DNA of 64,000 bases from Paenibacillus dendritiformis (GTDB taxonomy: Bacteria > Bacillota > Bacilli > Paenibacillales > Paenibacillaceae). The stretch covers positions 6,006,001-6,070,000 of the forward strand of contig NZ_OX216966.1 in NCBI RefSeq assembly GCF_945605565.1. Reading direction: 5' to 3'. The notes under the pieces were generated by a model. That model had not been told where the DNA came from and did not search any database. It saw nothing but the letters and a program-made list of their open reading frames with translations. The position numbers and the translations under genes were made by a program. The first letter of the stretch is position 1. Each line of letters opens with the position of its first letter. Of the stretch, positions 26,176-34,785 are shown in pieces.

Positions 26176-26223
26176 TGAAATTTTATTTTAAAGTTTTGCT
26201 CCAATAATAAATTTTATTTTATA
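26176..26223. promoter_or_regulatory. Two AT-rich direct copies upstream of rpiR, candidate operators
   Basis: On the minus strand TAAAATAAAATTTCA (26176-26190) and TATAAAATAAAATTTATT (26206-26223) repeat the core TAAAATAAAATTT found in the murQ operator region, consistent with autoregulation. Confidence 0.45.
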
Positions 26224-26293
26224 CCTTGCCCCTGCTATTTGCAATACGATGGCGCACATTCCACGAGGCCGATCTATCTTTGGCTGCTCTTAT

Positions 26294-26687
26294 TGGCATT
26301 CTCCCATCCAGTCAGAATTGTCCTGTTCGCTCCTTAGCAGCACTCTCCCATCCGGTCAGAATCACCCTGCACGTTCCTTGTCAGCACTATCCCATCCGGT
26401 CAGAACCGCCCTGCACGCTCCTTATCAGCACTCTCCATCCGGGCAGAATGACCCTGCACGCCCCCTCTCAGCACTCTCCCATCCGGTCAGAATGACCCTG
26501 CACGCTCCTTGTCAGCACTCTCCCATCCGGTCAGAATGACCCTGTACATTCCTTGTCAGCACTCTCCCATCCGGGCAGAATGACCCTGCACGTTCCTTGT
26601 CAGCACTCTCCCATCCGGTCAGAATGACCCTGTACATTCCTAGTCAGCACTCTCCCATTCAATCAGAATATCCGCGCATCCCTCTTA
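26294..26687. repeat. Tandem array of about nine 44-bp units
   Basis: Units begin at 26294 (degenerate), 26338, 26382, 26426, 26469, 26513, 26557, 26601 and 26645 (degenerate end). The consensus opens CAGCACTCTCCCATCCGGTC and continues AGAATGACCCTGCACGCTCC. Unit 4 lacks one base. Inner units differ at only a few positions; the outer ones are more diverged. Open frames across it on the plus strand are repeat-derived and lack a ribosome binding site. Confidence 0.92.
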
Positions 26688-26835
26688 TTTCATCATCTAA
26701 TCCTAGAATAAAAATCTGAAAAAATCGGAATAGACCAGATGAAAATAATAGCTTCTGAGCCTTGGGGAGAATGCTCATAAGAGGCGCGCACCCCCTATTC
26801 ATTCAGCACCAGCCAGCCCCCCCTCTATCTCACAA

Positions 26836-26863
26836 AAGAAAAAAACGACATCTCTGTCGTTTT
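26836..26863 (-). terminator. Terminator of deoD
   Basis: A 9-bp stem AAAACGACA/TGTCGTTTT with a TCTC loop (26842-26863), and on the minus strand a run of T opposite the A-run at 26836-26845. It lies about 50 bp after the deoD stop. Confidence 0.8.
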
Positions 26864-26909
26864 AACGATAATTCATCATTCCACTTCATCATTTCATAAT
26901 TCTGTGTCC

Positions 26910-27620
26910 TTACTCCTGCGCCGCCGCCAGATCCAGGGCGAGCTCAATCATCTCGGTGAAGGTGCTCTCCCGCTCCTCGGCGGTCGTCATCTCGCCCGTC
27001 AGCACGTGGTTCGACACGGTCAAGATCGACAGCGCGTTCACCTCATGCCGGGCAGCGAGCGTATAGAGCGCCGCCGTCTCCATTTCCAGCGCCAGAATTT
27101 GATAGTCGGCCCACAGCTGAATTTCTTCGCGGTCCTCCATGTAGAACGTATCGGTCGTCATCACATTGCCGACCTTGACGGGCAGCTTCTTTTCACAGGA
27201 CAGATCATACGCCTGCTTCAGAAAGCGGAAATCGGCGGTCGGCGCGAAGTCAATGCCCCGGAAGCGGCGCTGGTTCACTGCCGAGCTCGTGGAAGCGCTC
27301 ATCGCGATCACGATGTCCCGCAGCCCCACGTTTTGCTGAATCGCTCCGCAGGTGCCGACGCGAATCATATGCTTGACGCCGTATTCGTGAATCAGCTCAT
27401 GCGCGTAGATCGAGATGGAGGGCACCCCCATTCCCGTACCTTGAACGGAGACCCGCTTCCCTTTGTACTTCCCCGTAAAGCCGAGCATGCCGCGCACCGC
27501 GTTATAGCAATGCGCCTCTTCCAAAAAAGTATCCGCAATAAACCGGGCCCGTATCGGATCGCCGGGCAGCAGAATCGCCTCGGCGATCTCACCTTGCGGA
27601 GCGCCAATGTGTACGCTCAT
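26910..27620 (-). CDS. deoD: Purine nucleoside phosphorylase, DeoD type
   Basis: A 236-residue hexameric-type phosphorylase that converts purine (deoxy)nucleosides and phosphate to base and (deoxy)ribose 1-phosphate. Recognisable segments are the N-terminus [23 protein letters not shown] (phosphate site), [12 protein letters not shown], the VGTCGAI element and EMETAALY near the active site. The ATG at 27620 fits the family start and lies about ten bases after GGGAGGA; the upstream ATG at 27629 is too close to that site. It follows deoR by 38 bp and ends at a clear terminator. Confidence 0.97.
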   Translation of the reverse strand: MSVHIGAPQGEIAEAILLPGDPIRARFIADTFLEEAHCYNAVRGMLGFTGKYKGKRVSVQGTGMGVPSISIYAHELIHEYGVKHMIRVGTCGAIQQNVGLRDIVIAMSASTSSAVNQRRFRGIDFAPTADFRFLKQAYDLSCEKKLPVKVGNVMTTDTFYMEDREEIQLWADYQILALEMETAALYTLAARHEVNALSILTVSNHVLTGEMTTAEERESTFTEMIELALDLAAAQE

Positions 27621-27658
27621 ATCTGTCATATCCTCCCCATTATGAAGTAACCGCCTGC

Positions 27659-28663
27659 TCAGTACAGAGGAATGCTAGAGAGAGGGAAGGAAGAGGAAGT
27701 CCCCTCCCGATGAAGCTGCTCCTGCTCCTTGTCGGCAAGAGATTTGGCCGTGAACTGATCGGTAATGAGCACGTTCGCATAACCTCCCTGCAGCGCGCCG
27801 AATATCGCCTCCACCTTGCCCGGTCCGCCGGCCACAAGGATGGAATGCTCCTTCCGGGCGAGCGAATCGAGCGGGATCCCGATCGTCCGCGCATCCAGTT
27901 CAGGCAGACAGATCCGGCCATCGGCATCGTAGAACCGGGCGCCAATCTCTCCGCAAGCCGCGCTTGCCAATTCTTTCGCCTCTTCTTCGGTAAAGTATTG
28001 CACCGGTAAAACCGGAGAATTCGGCACAGGAACGCCTACGCTGTACAGGGCGATATTCGCCTGTTCCCCCATGTCCAGAACGGCGCGCATATGGCGCTCG
28101 GACTCTATCGCCTGCTTCACCAACGGGTGATCCACGATGACGGGAAGGGGCAGGAAATAAGGAGACGTATGATAAGCGCTGCCAAATAGCTGCATAATCT
28201 CGCAGCTATAGGTATTCGCTCCTGACTGGCTTACGCCGCCTTGCCACTGCACGACATTGACATGGCTTACATGCTTATGGTTCAACTTTTTCGCTACCTG
28301 ATAAATCGTCTCTCCCCAAGCCAATGCAATCGTATCTCCATCGGTGACCAGCTCATCCAGATAGCGCGAGGCATCCTCGGCCAAATACTCTCCGATCAGT
28401 TCCTCCTCATAGTGAGGCACCGGAACGACAATCGCCTTTTTCAAGCGGTATTTGTCCTTCAACTGGTAGGCAAGCCGGTGCGTATCCTCGGACGGATCCA
28501 GAATACGAATCTGCACCAATCCGTCCTCCCGCGCCTGCTGCAGAAATCGGGAGACCGTAGGCCGGGACACGCCGAGCTTGTCCGCGATATCCTGCTGGCT
28601 GCAATCCATGAAATAATACATTTTCGCAGCATCAATCATTTTTTTGATTTTCTCTTGATCCAT
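27659..28663 (-). CDS. deoR: SorC/DeoR-type regulator, probable deoxyribonucleoside regulator DeoR
   Basis: A 334-residue SorC-family repressor. The N-terminal helix-turn-helix is at about residues 20-45 ([20 protein letters not shown]). The large sugar-phosphate-binding domain follows, with [12 protein letters not shown] and [17 protein letters not shown]. In Bacillus subtilis the DeoR of this family responds to deoxyribose 5-phosphate. Cotranscription with deoD supports that role here; dra/nupC/pdp partners are not in the window. The proline/serine C-terminus is not conserved in the family. Confidence 0.85.
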   Translation of the reverse strand: MDQEKIKKMIDAAKMYYFMDCSQQDIADKLGVSRPTVSRFLQQAREDGLVQIRILDPSEDTHRLAYQLKDKYRLKKAIVVPVPHYEEELIGEYLAEDASRYLDELVTDGDTIALAWGETIYQVAKKLNHKHVSHVNVVQWQGGVSQSGANTYSCEIMQLFGSAYHTSPYFLPLPVIVDHPLVKQAIESERHMRAVLDMGEQANIALYSVGVPVPNSPVLPVQYFTEEEAKELASAACGEIGARFYDADGRICLPELDARTIGIPLDSLARKEHSILVAGGPGKVEAIFGALQGGYANVLITDQFTAKSLADKEQEQLHREGTSSSFPLSSIPLY

Positions 28664-28798
28664 CCCAAGCCACCCATCTATCCAATGTCGAATATAGGAA
28701 AAACGGTCTATAATTCTCTATTATAGCATTGTCGCCGCCTCTTATCATTTGGCATTCCCGGATGGCGGATGACATCTCCCGGACATGCAGAACGAGAA

Positions 28799-28834
28799 CA
28801 AGCGCCCCCCTGCACAATCGCTGGGGAGCGCTCG
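28799..28834 (-). terminator. Probable terminator of the 5'-nucleotidase gene
   Basis: AGCGCTCCCC pairs with GGGGCGCT (minus strand) around an internal loop and is followed by TTGTTCTCGTT. It lies about 80 bp downstream of the nucleotidase stop. Confidence 0.5.
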
Positions 28835-28910
28835 TCGCATTACGCTCAGCCTATTTATTTATCACGCGGCAGGCCATATATGAAATGGATAACCTGCACC
28901 CCGCCCCGGA

Positions 28911-30785
28911 TTAGTTGACTCTTACAATGCGGTTCTCTACTTTTGGATGAATGACCTTGTTGTTCTCCAAGTATTCTTCTACGATGTCATAGAAGGTATA
29001 GCCGGTATCCAGCACCTGATCCTTCTTCAGCATCGAGTATCCGTCTCCGCCGGAGGTAATGAAGTCATTCGTCGCCACCTTGTACGTCTTCTCCGGGTCG
29101 AGCGGCAGCCCGCCGACCTTCACCTCGGTGACCCGTTCGCCAGCCGGCTTCTTCACGTCATAGACGAAGGACATGCCGCCTACCTGAAGGAAGGAGCCCG
29201 GCAGATCGTCGGTATTCTCCGCTCCTCTGACCGACACTTCCAACGCAGCCTTCAGATCGGCTCCGGTCGCCTCCACGATGGTCAGCGTATTCGGGAACGG
29301 CAGAATGGAGTAGAGATCCTTCTTCGTCATGTCTCCCGCCTGCTTGCTGGCACGGATGCCCCCGCCGTTGACCAGCGCCACATCGGCTTCATAGCCCTTA
29401 ATCGTCTTCGTCTTGGCGATAAGCGCATCGGCAATGAAGTTACCCAGATTGGTCTCCTTCGCCCGGACCTGCGTCCGTTCGCCGTCCAAATCGACCTCCG
29501 TCTTGCCGACGACGGCCTTCATCGATTCCTCGACCTTGGCCACGACCTCTTGCACCAGCTTCTCGATCTCCGGATCCGCCTTCACGCTCTCGTCATACTC
29601 GACCAGCCCTCCGCTGAAGCCGACAAGCTCCTTGTTATAATAGAACAGATCGACACGGCCCAATGATTTGCCGTACTCCCAGTCCTGTACGATATAGGTG
29701 CCGTTCACGACTTCCGGCGTATGAAGCGGCGTATGGGAATGGCCGCCGATGATGAGGTCGATGCCCGAGACGTTCTTCGCGATCTCCCGGTCTTTGTCCA
29801 CGCCGATATGCGAGACGATAATGACATGATCGGCTTCCTTCTTCATCTCCGGTACCAGCTCCCTGGCGATATCAACCGGATCCTTGAACGTCAGCCCCTT
29901 CACGTTGTTCGGATGCGTCACGATCGGCGTCTCTTCCGCGACGAAGCCGATGAAGGCGAACGTCTCGCCCCCTACCTCGGTCTGGAACGTCGGCACGAGC
30001 AAGTTGGTGCCGTCCGCCTTGAAGACGTTGGCGCTAATCATCGGATACTTCAGCTGATCGCGAAGCTTCAGCAGCTGCTCGTAGCCGAAATCAAATTCGT
30101 GGTTCCCGGCAGCCATCGCCGTGTAGCCGAGCGAATTGAGAATCGGAAGGATCGATTCTCCCTTGAACTGGTTCGTATAGATCGTGCCCTGGAACGTATC
30201 TCCCGCATCCATCAAGAGGAAATTCTTGTTCTCCTTCTCCCATTCCTTGATGAGCGTAGCGATTTTGGCGTAGCCGAACTCCTTGCCCTTTTGATCTTCC
30301 TGAATGTGGCCGTGCACATCATTCGTATGGGCAATCGTAATATGCTCCGTCAGCGCGGCTCCCAATGCTTCCGTAAATTGCTCGCGGGTGACTGAGGTGC
30401 CCGCAGGCAGCTCCAGCGCAACGCCCAGCTTCTGCGCAATCTCGGCCAGGCGTTCGGCGGAAGGCGCCTGTCTGTCATCGGCGCTCTCCTTCTCCGTAAT
30501 CGCGCCCTGTCCGGCAGCCCAGTCAAGATAGCTCTGCGCCCAATAGCCCTTCTGCTCCGGAATCGCCGCCCCGGTGCCTCTCGCAATCAGCGCGACGGCT
30601 TCCCCCAACGACACAGGGCGCTCGAGTCGCAGATCCCCTTGCTCATAGCCTGCAATAATATGCTTCTGCTGCATCCATTCATTGTGCTCCACCGGATGGA
30701 GCGGAGCGGCAAAGGCCGATGCCGAGAACAGCATCCCCAATGCGCCGGTCACGAGAAATGAAGCCGCTTTCATTTGGAATCTCAA
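28911..30785 (-). CDS. Secreted 5'-nucleotidase/metallophosphoesterase with SLH-like N-terminal domain
   Basis: About 624 residues. A signal peptide (MKAASFLVTGALGMLFSASAFA) is followed by a segment at about residues 30-140 that resembles S-layer homology repeats (HIIAGYEQGDLRLERPVSLG and YWAQSYLDWAAGQGAI). The calcineurin-like domain follows, with HTNDVHGHI, DAGDTFQGT, GNHEFDFG and GGHSHTPLH, and then the 5'-nucleotidase C-domain with NGGGIRAS. It should hydrolyse extracellular nucleotides at the cell wall. A TTG at 30785 has AGGGAG at good spacing; an ATG at 30806 gives seven extra residues but no ribosome binding site. Salvage with deoD nearby is plausible. Confidence 0.88.
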   Translation of the reverse strand: MRFQMKAASFLVTGALGMLFSASAFAAPLHPVEHNEWMQQKHIIAGYEQGDLRLERPVSLGEAVALIARGTGAAIPEQKGYWAQSYLDWAAGQGAITEKESADDRQAPSAERLAEIAQKLGVALELPAGTSVTREQFTEALGAALTEHITIAHTNDVHGHIQEDQKGKEFGYAKIATLIKEWEKENKNFLLMDAGDTFQGTIYTNQFKGESILPILNSLGYTAMAAGNHEFDFGYEQLLKLRDQLKYPMISANVFKADGTNLLVPTFQTEVGGETFAFIGFVAEETPIVTHPNNVKGLTFKDPVDIARELVPEMKKEADHVIIVSHIGVDKDREIAKNVSGIDLIIGGHSHTPLHTPEVVNGTYIVQDWEYGKSLGRVDLFYYNKELVGFSGGLVEYDESVKADPEIEKLVQEVVAKVEESMKAVVGKTEVDLDGERTQVRAKETNLGNFIADALIAKTKTIKGYEADVALVNGGGIRASKQAGDMTKKDLYSILPFPNTLTIVEATGADLKAALEVSVRGAENTDDLPGSFLQVGGMSFVYDVKKPAGERVTEVKVGGLPLDPEKTYKVATNDFITSGGDGYSMLKKDQVLDTGYTFYDIVEEYLENNKVIHPKVENRIVRVN

Positions 30786-30839
30786 AAAATTCACTCTCCC
30801 TTTCATCTTGTTGATAGAATGACGACCAAAAGTGAACAA

Positions 30840-31128
30840 ATGTAAATATACGAAATACTTTTTGTCAACTCATAGTATACATAGTTTATTTTTCGGCGGT
30901 CAAGATAAAGTTTCATGCCGAGATAGTAGAGAAAACATAGGATTTTCATAGATCATCGCTCCGCACAGAATGAACATTTGTAAAACCTATCGTTTCATAT
31001 CGAATTGAAAACGAACTTTAGCCAAATTTCCGCCAGGCCATCCTTCCCCATTCGGAATTCATACTCCGTTCATATTCGTTGCTTAGGATGAAGGTGCATA
31101 CATCGAACTGATCAGGAGGAATGCCGAT
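30840..31128. other. Divergent promoter region, AT-rich
   Basis: The spacer between the nucleotidase and the S9 peptidase genes. It is AT-rich near the nucleotidase side. No hairpin or repeat of note was seen. A sequence AAAACGAACTTT near 31008 loosely resembles half a purine-operator box but is too imperfect to call. Confidence 0.4.
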
Positions 31129-33483
31129 ATGAGTAACATGATATCCCGCGAGCAGTATGATCGTGCCGCGAGACTGCTGAACACCGAATGGCAACAGCAT
31201 GTGTTCAACGGCCGCGCCGTTCCGAACTGGCTTGCCAGCGGGAACCGGTTCTGGTACCGCCGCGACGTGCGGCTTGGCAGTAAGAAGGGAACCGAGTACA
31301 TCCTCGTCGATCCCGAGACGAACACCTCGAAGCCGGCCTTCGATCATGAACGCCTTGCTTCTTCCCTTAGCCAGGAGCTTGACCGGACGCTGGATCGCCA
31401 TCATTTGAAGCTGGAGCGGCTGGAGCTGCCCGAGTCCTGCCATCTCATCCGCTTCGATATGGACGGGGAGCGCTGGGAATGCGATCTGTCCAGCTACCGG
31501 AGCACCCGCCTTCCGGCCCGGCCGCGGCCAGAGCCGTACGAACTGCCCTCTCCCGACGGGCAGTGGGGCGCCTACGCCGAGAAGCATAATCTGTTCGTCC
31601 GCCATCTCGAGAGCGGGGAAGTGCGGCAGCTCACCTTCGGCGGCGAGCCTTATTATGATTATGCAGGCAGTGTGGAGGCGATGAACCTGAATCTTCGCCC
31701 CGAGGGCAAGTCATTCCCGGCCGCCTTATGGTCGCCCGACTCCACGAAGCTCATGACGATGCGGCTCGATCAGCGTTCGCTCCGCGAGCTTCATCTGCTT
31801 CAACACGTGCCCCCTGCGACAAGCGGGGACCTGCGGCCTGTCCGGCATGCGATACGCTATGCTTGTCCGGGCGATCCCCATGTTCCGCTGGCCGACATCG
31901 TCATCTGCGATATAGAGCGGCAGGACAGCATCACCGTAGAGGCGCCCCGGATGATCCTGGGTTCCGACACTCCCTTCAGTCCGATGGCGCCGCAGGCCGG
32001 CTGGAGCAAAGACAGCAAGCAGATCTGCTATCTGTCCATGGCCCGCGATTACCGTTCGGCCAAGCTGATTGCCGCCGATGCGGAGACGGGATCGGCGCGA
32101 ATCGCCGTCGAGGAACAGAGCGATACGTTCCTGTTCATCGATCTGTATCATTTCGGCAATCTGGACTTATACTTACGGCCGGATCCGAACTTCCGCCTGC
32201 TTCACGACGATACGGCCCTCTGGCTCTCGGAGCGCGACGGATACGCTCATCTGTATCTGTTCGACAGCCGCTCGGGACAGATCATCCGGCAGATGACGTC
32301 CGGCCAGTGGAACGTCCGGCGGCTGGCAGCCGTGGATGAGCGGCAGCAATGGGTCTATTTTACGGCCAGCGGCCGCGAACCGGGGCGCGATCCGTATTAC
32401 CAGCACCTGTACCGCATCCGACTCGACGGGACGGGCTTGACGCTGCTGACGCCGGAGGATGCGGATCATAAGATCGCCTTCGCTCCGGATCTGAGCTGCT
32501 TCACGGACACGTATTCGCGCGTCGATCTGCCCCCGGTGTCCGTGCTGCGCCACAACGACGGCAGCCTTGTCCGGGAACTGGAGCGGGCCGATATCGAGCT
32601 GCTGCTGGAGCAAGGTTATCAGCTCCCGGAACGGTTCACGGTCAAGGCGGCGGATGGAGTTACGGATCTGTACGGCATTCTGGTCCCTCCCGCATCCTGC
32701 GAGCCGGGGCGGAAGTATCCGCTGATTGACTATTTCTATGGCGGGCCTCAGCTTCTCAATACGCCGAAATCATTCCTCTGGGAGTCCGCTATCGATTTCT
32801 CCGGCGGGGCCCAATCGTTCGCCCAGCTCGGGTTCGCAACCATCGTGATGGACGGAACGGGCACGCCTTACCGCTCCAAGGCGTTCCATGACGCGTCCGA
32901 CGGCAGGCTGGAGCATGCGGCCGGATTGGCGGATCATGCCGCCGCCATCCCGCAGCTGGCCGAACAATTCCCGTTCATCGATCCGAAGCGCGTCGGCATC
33001 TGGGGCGTGTCCGGAGGCGGCTACGGCGCGGCCCGGGCGATCCTTGCCTATCCCGATGTCTATTCCGTCGCCGTCTCGGGGGCCGGCAATCACAACCAGC
33101 GGGCCTACATTACGGCATGGGGCGATCGCTTCCAGGGGCTGGCCGACAAGGAACATCCCGATCGGTATGCCCGTCAGGACAATGCCCAGCTGGCGGCCAA
33201 TCTGAAGGGCAAGCTGCTGCTCGCGCACGGCGATATGGATGACAACGTTCATATGGCGCATACGATGCAGCTCGTCGACGCGCTGATCCGGGCGAACAAG
33301 GATTTCGATCTGCTCATCATGCCGAACGTCGGCCATAGCATTCAAATGAACCGCTATTTCATCCGGCGGAAATGGGACTATTTCGTGAAGCATCTGCTGG
33401 GAGCCGAACCGCCCGCCCAGTATGAGATTGCGCCGAAGGCGCAGCACTTGCCCGCAGAGGCCGCTCTGTCCATTCCCGACTAA
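31129..33483 (+). CDS. S9-family prolyl oligopeptidase (dipeptidyl peptidase IV-like)
   Basis: A 784-residue serine peptidase. The N-terminal half is a beta-propeller of the DPPIV_N type (PSPDGQWGAYAEKHNLFVR, WSPDSTKLMTMRLD, AGWSKDSKQICYLS). The C-terminal 270 residues form the alpha/beta-hydrolase domain with nucleophile motif GVSGGG at about 626-631, the acid in HGDMDDNV near 704-711, and the histidine in NVGHSI near 733-738. No signal peptide is seen, so it is likely cytoplasmic and trims short, proline-containing peptides. AGGAGG precedes the ATG. It stands alone ahead of the methionine operon. Confidence 0.9.
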   Translation: MSNMISREQYDRAARLLNTEWQQHVFNGRAVPNWLASGNRFWYRRDVRLGSKKGTEYILVDPETNTSKPAFDHERLASSLSQELDRTLDRHHLKLERLELPESCHLIRFDMDGERWECDLSSYRSTRLPARPRPEPYELPSPDGQWGAYAEKHNLFVRHLESGEVRQLTFGGEPYYDYAGSVEAMNLNLRPEGKSFPAALWSPDSTKLMTMRLDQRSLRELHLLQHVPPATSGDLRPVRHAIRYACPGDPHVPLADIVICDIERQDSITVEAPRMILGSDTPFSPMAPQAGWSKDSKQICYLSMARDYRSAKLIAADAETGSARIAVEEQSDTFLFIDLYHFGNLDLYLRPDPNFRLLHDDTALWLSERDGYAHLYLFDSRSGQIIRQMTSGQWNVRRLAAVDERQQWVYFTASGREPGRDPYYQHLYRIRLDGTGLTLLTPEDADHKIAFAPDLSCFTDTYSRVDLPPVSVLRHNDGSLVRELERADIELLLEQGYQLPERFTVKAADGVTDLYGILVPPASCEPGRKYPLIDYFYGGPQLLNTPKSFLWESAIDFSGGAQSFAQLGFATIVMDGTGTPYRSKAFHDASDGRLEHAAGLADHAAAIPQLAEQFPFIDPKRVGIWGVSGGGYGAARAILAYPDVYSVAVSGAGNHNQRAYITAWGDRFQGLADKEHPDRYARQDNAQLAANLKGKLLLAHGDMDDNVHMAHTMQLVDALIRANKDFDLLIMPNVGHSIQMNRYFIRRKWDYFVKHLLGAEPPAQYEIAPKAQHLPAEAALSIPD

Positions 33484-33499
33484 TCCAATGAAAATTAAA

Positions 33500-33528
33500 T
33501 TGACAACCGCAGCAATCCTGTGTATGAT
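33500..33528 (+). promoter_or_regulatory. Promoter of the SAM-riboswitch operon
   Basis: TTGACA at 33500-33505 and TATGAT at 33523-33528 with 17-bp spacing, about 30 bp before the riboswitch begins. Confidence 0.75.
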
Positions 33529-33556
33529 TCTCACAAGACAATTTCATTTTCTTGAC

Positions 33557-33665
33557 CTTATCAAGAGTGACTGAGGGAATAGGCCCTATGACGTCCGGCA
33601 ACCTTACCCATTATGGTAAAAGGTGCTAAATCCTACAGAATGCACAGCATTCTGAGAGATAAGTG
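33557..33665 (+). ncRNA. SAM-I (S-box) riboswitch
   Basis: Shows the S-box order: CTTATCAAGAG opening P1 with GAGAGATAAG closing it, GTGACTGAGGGA, GGCCCTATGA, GTCCGGCAACC, and GGTAAAAGGTGCTAAATCC. Binding of S-adenosylmethionine should stabilise P1 and allow the following terminator to form, shutting off the methionine uptake operon. Confidence 0.96.
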
Positions 33666-33684
33666 GTTCCTAGCGATGCAATGC

Positions 33685-33716
33685 AGCCTCTTTCTCTCAT
33701 GAAAGAGGCTTTTTTT
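33685..33716 (+). terminator. Regulated terminator of the S-box
   Basis: A 10-bp stem AGCCTCTTTC/GAAAGAGGCT with a TCTCAT loop, then seven T. This is the expression platform of the riboswitch. Confidence 0.93.
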
Positions 33717-33780
33717 CATTCCGTAGATTAGAAGCCGGCCGGGCGAGACAATACAGCATGAATGTTGGAGTGTGAGAGAG

Positions 33781-34784
33781 ATGATAGAGCTAAGGAATCT
33801 CGTCAAGGAGTACCGAAGCAAGACGGGAAGGTCGTCGGTGTCGATAGTGTCTCGCTGCATATAGAGAAAGGCGACATTTACGGCATCATCGGGCGAAGCG
33901 GAGCGGGCAAAAGCTCCCTGCTGCGCTGCATCAACCTGCTGGAGGAGCCGACTTCGGGCCGCATCCTCGTCGACGGCGTCGATCTGACCAAGCTGCAGGG
34001 CGAGCAGCTGCGGCAGGCCCGGTTGAAGATCGGCATGATCTTTCAACATTTTCACCTGATTCGATCCAAGACGGTGTATGAGAACATCGCCTTCGCGCTC
34101 AAGGCGAACCGGACATCCAAGGCGGACATCGAAGCGCGCGTGACCGAGCTGCTGGAGATGGTCGGCTTGTCCGACAAGTTCGACGTCTATCCGTCGCAGC
34201 TGAGCGGCGGCCAGAAGCAGCGGGTGGGCATCGCCAGGGCGCTCGCGAACGATCCGCATGTGCTCCTCTGCGATGAGGCGACATCGGCACTGGACCCGGA
34301 GACGACCCAGTCCATTCTCGACCTGCTGCAGAAGATCAATCGCGAATGGAAGCTGACGATCGTGCTGATTACCCATGAGATGGAAGTCGTCAAGGCAATC
34401 TGCGATCGGATGGCCGTCATGCAGAACGGCCGCGTCGTCGAGGAGGGGCCTGTCTATGATATCTTTTCGGATCCGAAGCATCCGATGACCCATTCCTTCA
34501 TCAGCAGCCTGTTCCAATTCGAGCTGCCCGACCGCTTGCTCCGGAACAGCGCCGGCACCGTCGTCAAGATTCACTTCGTCGCGCCGCAGGCGGAGGAAGC
34601 CGTCATTACCGATATGCTCAAGAGATTCGACGTCCAAGGCAACATCCTGCATGGCAAAATCGAATATATCCATGATACGCCTCTCGGCATCCTCATCCTG
34701 GAGCTGAACGGCAATCCGTCCGAAGTGCAACGGGCCATGGATTATATCGCATCACGAACGCACCGACTGGAGGTAATCAGATAA
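33781..34784 (+). CDS. metN: Methionine ABC transporter ATPase MetN, N-terminal frameshift
   Basis: A MetN-type ATPase: Walker A GRSGAGKSS, signature LSGGQKQR, Walker B VLLCDEATSALD, H-loop THE, and a C-terminal NIL ligand-sensing domain. The natural start appears to be the ATG at 33781 (MIELRNLVKEYRSK), but that frame stops after 27 codons. The rest of the protein (DGKVVGVDSVSL onward) lies in another frame, joined near 33828. One inserted G (AAG GAC GGG) would restore a standard MetN N-terminus. The alternative, a TTG at 33762 in the downstream frame, gives an unrelated N-terminus that loses the first beta strand. It may be a sequencing error or a true inactivating mutation. Confidence 0.88.
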
Positions 34785-34785
34785 G

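Noticed and set aside
26226..26539. Small repetitive protein encoded across the 44-bp array
   Set aside because: Open frames are a by-product of the repeat; 44 bp is not a multiple of three, so the frame rotates, and no ribosome binding site precedes them.
26294..26687. CRISPR array
   Set aside because: The 44-bp units are contiguous with no variable spacers, and no cas genes are nearby.
31001..31025. PurR box near the nucleotidase/peptidase spacer
   Set aside because: AAAACGAACTTT lacks one central C, and no second box is at the expected distance.
33557..33716. T-box leader
   Set aside because: The sequence follows the S-box order throughout; there is no specifier loop or TGGNACCGCG T-box sequence.
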